Source: Rotaria sordida (taxonomy: Eukaryota > Rotifera > Eurotatoria > Philodinida > Philodinidae). From it: DNA of 64,000 nucleotides. Below are positions 50,023-64,000 of this stretch, one piece after another (within the stretch, counting starts at the first letter, position 1; each line of letters starts with the position of its first letter). The notes under the pieces were generated by a model, which saw only the letters and a list, made by a program, of their open reading frames with translations, was not told the origin of the DNA and did not search any database. The position numbers were made by a program, and so were the translations under genes. Location of the stretch: NCBI GenBank assembly GCA_905250125.1, contig CAJNOL010000333.1:62001-126000 (forward strand). Reading direction: 5' to 3'.

Positions 50023-52375
50023 ATGGGTTGTACAAGTTCAAAGCAAACAGGAACAACGAAAGAAAATACAAATTTAACTCCAACAACAATAATCGATGAT
50101 GGTCAACAATTAATCAATGATCATTTTCGTAAATGGTTAAAAACTAATCGACCAAAAGCAGATGAATATGTACTTAATGATGTACTATTAACAGCACAAC
50201 CATCAAATGAAGCTGAAGATTATAAAGTTATAGTTGGCAAAGCACTTGATTTACTTTCTGAACGTCATGATATAAAATCAACAAATAAATTAGGTAAACT
50301 TGTACAAAAAGAAATAACATTAGCATCACCAAAAAAAGTTGCACATACAATTGATGTTTTAAAACAAACAGCAGAAAAATTACGTAATGGAAATATTCAA
50401 CTTGATTTAGAAGAACAACAAGCAACAATAACAACAACAACAACAACAACACCAACTAATGGAGTAAATTTGATTTAATTCTTTTCTTTTTTTTGTTAAA
50501 TAAATCTAAAATTTTCTTATCTAGATTACTAATGGCACAAATATACCTGAAAATCAACATATACAAGTTTCATCAGGTGAACCAGGTATTGCCTTGAAAG
50601 AAGCTTTAGAAAAAGCACGGATTTTATTTTATAAAGTAATCAGATCTTTTTTAATTTGAAATTAAAGAAAAAATTCATTTAAATTTAAGGGTAAACAAGC
50701 TGCTATATTTGCTAATCCAAATGGTGGTTATGATGTACGAATTCTTGATGAAAATGATGAAACAATAAGACATGATGGAAATCTTCTTCGTTCAATTGTT
50801 GTAACTGAAGTTAAAATGCGTCCAAAACGAACAACAGCAAATTCACCATTATTTATTCCACCACCACCACCGCCATTACCATCAAAAGTACTTGATGAAA
50901 ATGAGATTTCTGATGATTTTCGTCGTTCGATCGATGCTGCTCTCAAAGGACTTGAAGCTGTTTATCAAACACCAAAAACAACAACAACAACAACAACACG
51001 ACCACCACCACCAATATTGGAACATATTCGAGAAATACATTTTGATAAAATTACTAAAAGCACACCAATACCTATAGCTATTCAATATGGTGTAACTAAT
51101 GTTCCTTTATCAAAATCAACTTTAAAAGAAAAAACAACAATATTATCAAATGATATTCCAGATACGATTGATCATACAGTTAATTTAGCTGAGATTATTC
51201 GTCAAATGGCTGAACAACAAAAAATTGTTAATGAACAATTATCAAAAGAGAATAATGAAGAAAAAGAACAAGAAATATTTCAAGCTGATATTCAACCAAA
51301 ACTTGTTGGACTTATTGATAGTATGAATGATTTAATGATGGATACAATTGAAGTAACAACATGTAGTGAAATTGGAAGTCCAATATCATCATTACAACAT
51401 GATACAATAGAAAAAGTAGTTACAACTAAACCAACTGATGAATCACAAGATCAAATTGAACGTATTGTTAAAGAAATCAAACAACATGGAGAAAAATTTG
51501 AATCAAAAGAAAGTCTTCCGCCTCTAATTGCAACATCCAAACAACCATCATCTTATTCACTTGGACTTACATCACCCTTACAAAATGAACCAATAATGAC
51601 ATCATCAATAACATCAACTTCTCAACAAAAAACTAAATTACGTAGAGAAAATCGTCCAAAATCATTTATTGCTAATGAAGAAACTCCTTTGAAGAAAGAT
51701 TTTTATAATTTAAATAAACAAACTTCACTTGATGAATTAGTACATTTAACTCAAACAGGTTTATCAAATCCAAATTTAACAACATCAATAACAAAACTTG
51801 GTGTATCAACATCATCAGGAAAAATTGAAGAAGAAGAACAACATCAAATACCAATTGTAACAGCTGAACCATTAACAAAAATGCCAACATCAATTAGTCA
51901 AATTATTGAAGAACACCGAACAATATTAGATGAACCATCATCAACAACATTTCCACCACCACCTGTTGTGACTCCTGTTGACACTCATATTAGAGCAAAA
52001 TCACCAAGTCATAATGTGACCTATACAGAAATAATTCATTCAGAATCTCGAGATGGTGAACAATCACGTCGTTTTATAAGTGAATCATCTGATCAAAATC
52101 CATTAAATGATGATGATGAACAAACAACAACACTTAGAGTTATTACAAAATCTGAATTTTCAAATCATCCAACATTAGGTGAAAAAATTATGGAACAAAG
52201 TGTACAAGTTATAACTGTTAAAGTACGAAATGAAACAATAAAAACAACAATACAACAAACAACTTTACCATCAACAACTGATAATAATAATACATATGAA
52301 AGACGACCGGTTAGTGAACTTGTCAAAAGTTTTGAAGTAGTTGCTGCTGGTAATACAAGTAGTGTTAATACTTGA
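50023..52375 (+). CDS. Unknown protein with N-terminal MGC lipidation signal
   Basis: Three exons (50023-50463, 50525-50635, 50690-52375) join in frame to 745 residues. I start at 50023, not the in-frame ATG 24 bp upstream, because MGCTSSK is an exact N-myristoylation plus cysteine-palmitoylation type signal that would target the inner plasma membrane or a ciliary membrane. Residues about 25-130 look helical (LINDHFRKWLKTNRPKADEY onward). The middle includes YDVRILDENDETIRHDGN and a polyproline run (FIPPPPPPLP) that could bind SH3, WW or profilin-type partners. The remaining 480 residues are Thr/Ser/Gln-rich and probably disordered. I recognise no catalytic domain or named family. Confidence 0.75.
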
Positions 52376-53201
52376 ACTTATTCAATTTTTTTTTTCTCTT
52401 TATACAACATCATTTTCGCTTTTTGTTCGTGCGTTTTTATGTCTGGTGCAAGCCCTTCTAGATAAAAATTATCTTGATCTACCATTTAAACAGTGCAATC
52501 ATTTCTTCTTTCTTTTTGTTTTTAATAATATTATCTTTATCTATTTCGTTTGTGAGTATATGTGTATGTCTATTGTTTGTTTCGTTTTTTTTTTACACTG
52601 ACCTATTCATAGGTCAATAGTATATCTCGAAAAAAAAAAATGATAGAAAGGAAAAATAAATATACAGATATATGAATATATAATTTTCGCGCTATAGATT
52701 AGCTGATCCATTCAATGAAACAGAAGTGTTGAAAATGTTATCATCAATCATTTATTCAGCACATCTTGCATCGATTTGTTCAATCATATTGCATGACGAT
52801 GACTACAAACAGAATATCAATGTAATGGATATCGTCTTGTTGATTAAACAAATCCGATATAGAAAATATTGATTTCATCAAATATTTTTCTGCGGTTATT
52901 ATTTAGTAGTTGGTTTATATAAGCTAATAGAAAGGTTAAATATTTTCTAAACGTTTATGATTTATCAACAGATATAACGAGCTATTTATAACCAATTAAT
53001 TCAATACTATTGAATTACTAAAACTAATTAAGATAAATAATCTTGAATGTCAACACAAATTTTTTTGTATAATTCACGCAAATCAAACTGTAAATTACAA
53101 TAATTCAGTATATAATATATTTTTATTTAGAATTAAACTCATATAAATAGCAGTCTTTAATAAATATTCTTCCATATGTTGTATTTATTTTTTAAATTTT
53201 A
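52376..53201. other. Convergent 3' spacer
   Basis: Separates the 3' ends of the plus-strand MGC gene and the minus-strand membrane-protein gene. AT-rich with no coding frame or recognised repeat. It presumably holds both 3' UTRs. Confidence 0.45.
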
Positions 53202-53989
53202 TTAACATCTATATGTTATTGATCGAAAAAAATGATGTGGTGTACGAAAATTTTTTCGTTTTTCAACTCTATTTGCTTTCATTAAAGAATTCTTTGTTGA
53301 TAATGAAGGTTGATTATCATAACTATCAATTGACATTGTATTTTGATATACACTTGTTTGACGCATACTTGCATAAAATTTTCGAGCTGTTTCACAATTT
53401 CGATTATTACTTGATTCTTGAATTGATTGAGAAGAATTTTGACATGAAGATGTCTAACAATAAACATAAATTAATTTTTATTTTAAATAACAAAAAAAGA
53501 ACAAAGATTGGTTGTTTTTGTTTACTTGAACACGATCCGATTCATCAACTATTGAATATATATCATTTTCAGAACTATTGTTTTCATTCTTATTTCTAAT
53601 TTGAATAGATAATTGTTTTTCCAGACTACCCATTCGAATACTTCGAACTAATGTACGTAGTTTAGGTGATACACTTCTAGATGGAATAAAGATAGGTGCC
53701 CAATTATATGCATTTTCTATTTGTAAGTGTTTATTAGTTTTTGAATTATGTTCTGAAGAAAAAAAAAAATATTTTAATGATTTAAAATTTTAATTTTATT
53801 TTTACCATTATTTAATTCATTTCTACAACATAATCGATTAAATAAATGACGTATTAATGAACCAAATTTTTTTCGTATAAAACATGATATACTAATAATA
53901 ACTATTACAATAAATAACAATAATATACCCAACCATAATGGATGAAGAAATTCATCATGTTCATCTTGATACTTAGTAAAATTTTTCAT
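53202..53989 (-). CDS. Single-pass membrane protein of unknown function
   Basis: Three exons (53806-53989, 53526-53752, 53202-53453) join in frame to 220 residues and a TAA. The N-terminal 18 residues are charged (MKNFTKYQDEHDEFLHPL). They precede one strong membrane segment, LGILLLFIVIVIISISCF, then a basic stop-transfer sequence (IRKKFGSLIRHLFNRLCC) with a Cys pair that may be palmitoylated. The rest is Ser/Asn/Gln-rich and presumably cytosolic. There is no cleavable signal peptide, so an N-out signal-anchor is likely. I recognise no family. Confidence rests on three frame-consistent GT/AG junctions. Confidence 0.7.
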
Positions 53990-56191
53990 TAAATTGAAAT
54001 TTAATAAAAAAGAAAAGTAATCATATATAACTTAAAGTTTTTTTTTTTTGTATTTTTTCTTTATGAATTCGATCAATCAAATGAGTTATAAATATGTTTA
54101 TTAAATAAGACAATCTTTATAGTAAGAATATGATGATATTCAATTCGAGTTTATCATTATTGTATAAGATAAAAAGTTTTTTATTGTTTTCTTTTCTTTT
54201 CTTTCTACTAATCTTTCGTATTTTCTTCTATTTATGCTGGATTGGACAAAAAGAAGGAATTTAATAGACCTCGCTATTAGTATTGTTTTTACCAAAAATA
54301 TCTACCTATCTGTTGAATAGTATCTATCATTGAACGTCATCATGTATCTCATTTTTAGCTTCAAGGTATTGTAAATCGTAAGATTATACTATGATTACTT
54401 GGTAGAAGATAAAAGAAATTATTGCGTACTTTTTAGTTTTTTTTGTCACGACATATGATATTTTTGACAATATTTCTTCTAATAGGTTTGAATATTGAAA
54501 TAAATTCATTAACTATGTAACTTTATAGATTTTCTTTGTTGATCAATCGTATCAATAATGAATTAACATTAAGAGGATATCATAGATAAGTTTTTTTTTT
54601 TTTTCTAAGATAAAATTGTCCTACTGGAATATTTCGACATTGAAAAAAATCTAATATTTTATTATTTTAAACGACTATATGCAAAATCATCTCGTAGGAA
54701 GTTCATTTATGAAGAGAGGAAATTCTTTACTTTGACATGCAATAAAAATCAAGTTATAATTGACATATACGCTTTAACATACGGAAATTTAAACTTAGAA
54801 GTTTTACTATTGCAGAAATTATATTTACTACTGTATGTCGGAATAAAAAAGAAATATAATAAATAAAATAAAACATGCATGTCAATCACTATTCAGATGA
54901 TTAATAGACCCAACGAATCTTTCAAGTGAATATTGTTATTCAGATATTTTCAAAAATAACATGCGTTTATATTTGTTATTTCGAATAAATACGTTGTTTT
55001 TACACGTATTGATAAATACTTCTTCTCATAAAGTATATTAACTATGAAAAAAGACAAGTCAAAATTTAACAAAGTATCCAAAGTGTTTTAATCTGTGAAT
55101 AGTAATACAATATTTTTTTTGCAATTATGAACACCAGCTATATCTTTTTACAGAAAAACAGAAACATCAGATTTTTCTCATCATTCTATGTATCTTATTG
55201 ATTTACGTTAATTATTTTTAGACTTTAAATATGACAATTCACTAGATAATCAAGAAGATCATTCTCAACAAATCCAAGTTCTTTTGCAATCACATCAAAA
55301 TTTCATTAATCAATCAATTATTTTTCTAACATAAAGAAAATCTAATTCAATAAATTTTAAACAGAAAAAAAAAACCATTTCCTTTTTTTGTTATTATCAA
55401 AAACTTTTTTTTCAATTCCTAATAAAACATTCTCAGCATAAAAGTTATTTTGTTTTTCATTACATATTTTCAATGAATGATATTATGTTCAAAGTCGCCA
55501 GTGTAGAGAATGTCAAAACGAATAAAAATGATCATGAGAAATGAAAAGAAGAAGAAGAAGAAGAAGATAGTATGTGGATGGTAAAGAATCTAGAAAAAAA
55601 AAAGTGAACACTAACTGAAAACATTCAAAACAACAGCGAACATATTGAAATAGACGAATAAACACACATACACACGTACAGAAATTTGAACAAAAGAAAA
55701 AAAAAAAGTAAAAAGATATATCTTCAGATCATTTATAGACTTATCCTGCTGGACAGAAATTAAACGTAGATACATAATAAAGGGACTGTTCAAACACCTA
55801 TAAATACAGAAATAATTCATATTCGCTAGGCGATTGATGAAAGAAAAAAGATCAGAAATGTTTTTTTTTTTTGTTATTCTCATGAGATTGAAAAGAAAAA
55901 ATGAAATACTTTTTTGTTGTTATGACAGTGAAGAAATATATATAAGAATACAAATAATAGAGATTGTTTCGGAACATTTTGTCAAAAAGAAAAACATACA
56001 AATACGAATAAAGAAGTTGTCTGAACGATAATATAAAGAAAAGAATAAATTCTCTGTAAAGACAAGAAAAAAAATGCATTAAGAAATGATAGAAAAACAA
56101 ATAATGCGTTATTTATATGCAAAAAAAAAAAAAGAAAGAAAATCCGATTAATATTGTTCATCATTATTTATTATTATCTTTGAAATTGATT
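53990..56191. other. Spacer upstream of membrane-protein gene, downstream of kinesin-1
   Basis: 2.2 kb of AT-rich DNA with a (GAA)n tract at about 55546-55567. Short open stretches at 55611-56164 overlap one another on both strands and are A/T-run artefacts. The right portion should hold the kinesin-1 3' UTR. Confidence 0.45.
55546..55567. repeat. (GAA)n microsatellite
   Basis: About seven GAA units in the intergenic spacer 3' of kinesin-1. Confidence 0.8.
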
Positions 56192-63446
<7,255 letters not shown>

Positions 63447-64000
63447 TACGCGTATTGATTTTGAAAGATCTTGAAGAAGAAATAAAATGTCTAAGAAAAA
63501 AAATAACTGAACAGAACAAATAAAAACAACGGCTGGCGACTCAAATAGAAATGGAACAATCATAATCAAATAACAACCATTGCTACCTTCGCAAGTATTT
63601 TTTTATTTTGATTGTATGAATCATTCCATCAGCCATCATTAAAGTATATTAGAATTTCTATAAGGTGGATTGTTTGCTTCCAGATGAAATCGTATGTACA
63701 ATAACTTACGACATCTATCGAATAGCATTTCTAGAACATATGAACATATTTAATTTTGAATTTCATGTATGATCTTTTATTTTTAATGTTTAGAATATTT
63801 AAAACTTACTAGAAAATATCATGATAAAGAATTTTTTTCGAATTAGAATTAAACAATGAATAAAATACCTCTTAACTTTGATTTTATTTTCTTCTTTGAA
63901 ATATAGAAATGAATTATTGATTTTACTCAATTTGTAAATAAAACAGTTTTGCAAGTTTTTGTTTTTATTTAAAAATTTCTATCTCATACTATCTATTTTC
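63447..64000. other. Kinesin-1 upstream region
   Basis: AT-rich 5' flank. The kinesin-1 frame stays open for 41 codons upstream of the chosen ATG, encoding hydrophobic residues with no counterpart in the family, so I treat it as 5' UTR. No TATA box or other promoter element is clear. Confidence 0.4.

Noticed and set aside
51672..51893. Antisense frames under the MGC gene (also 50228-50455 and 50882-51085)
   Set aside because: Shadows of the Thr/Ser/Gln-rich plus-strand coding sequence, giving Leu/Val/Cys-rich antisense translation.
63447..63569. N-terminal extension of kinesin-1
   Set aside because: The upstream in-frame codons are hydrophobic and absent from the kinesin-1 family; MAADECNIRV is the normal N-terminus.

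Overview
The window is eukaryotic nuclear DNA. It is AT-rich and packed with multi-exon genes whose introns are mostly about 50-70 bp, with T-rich 3' ends and GT/AG borders. The protein set (axonemal dynein heavy chain, kinesin-13, kinesin-1, vasculin, astacin, Ly6/uPAR-like protein) is animal. The very small introns punctuated by compact TIR elements fit a small invertebrate such as a bdelloid rotifer. That taxonomic placement is inference; no diagnostic marker is present.

Layout. (1) 969-31830, minus strand: one giant axonemal dynein heavy chain gene of roughly 4,400 codons over about 60 exons, closest in my recall to DNAH10. Its N-terminus is at 31830 and its last C-terminal exons lie beyond the left edge. 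(2) 21519-23749, minus strand: a complete two-exon kinesin-13 gene sits inside a 4.9-kb dynein intron (19377-24314) on the same strand. (3) 31831-33535: divergent upstream region between dynein and a plus-strand gene, filled by a 1.1-kb TIR element. (4) 33536-36933, plus: a seven-exon vasculin (GPBP1-like) gene. (5) 38592-39705, plus: a broken astacin metalloprotease. (6) 42587-44332, plus: an intronless, secreted, probably GPI-anchored four-module Ly6/uPAR-like protein. (7) 50023-52375, plus: a three-exon protein of unknown function starting MGCTSSK, a likely lipidation signal. (8) 53202-53989, minus: a three-exon single-pass membrane protein of unknown function. (9) 56192-63446, minus: a complete 18-exon kinesin-1 heavy chain of 960 residues.

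Three microtubule motors therefore share one window: dynein for ciliary beating, kinesin-13 for microtubule depolymerisation and kinesin-1 for cargo transport. Almost every long intron is long because it carries a non-autonomous mobile element. Two are hAT-type MITEs with exact 8-bp target duplications. Others are a five-copy family ending TGTGAAACACGAT, a two-copy family in kinesin-1 introns, a two-copy family ending in CCCTCAAAAAT-like sequence, a 1-kb foldback with arms of about 450 bp, a 219-bp inverted-repeat element and the 1.1-kb promoter-region element. I found no tRNA, rRNA or CRISPR array. The most unusual gene-structure signals are the same-strand nested kinesin-13 and a 12-nt microexon that encodes the centre of the dynein AAA1 ATP-binding loop.
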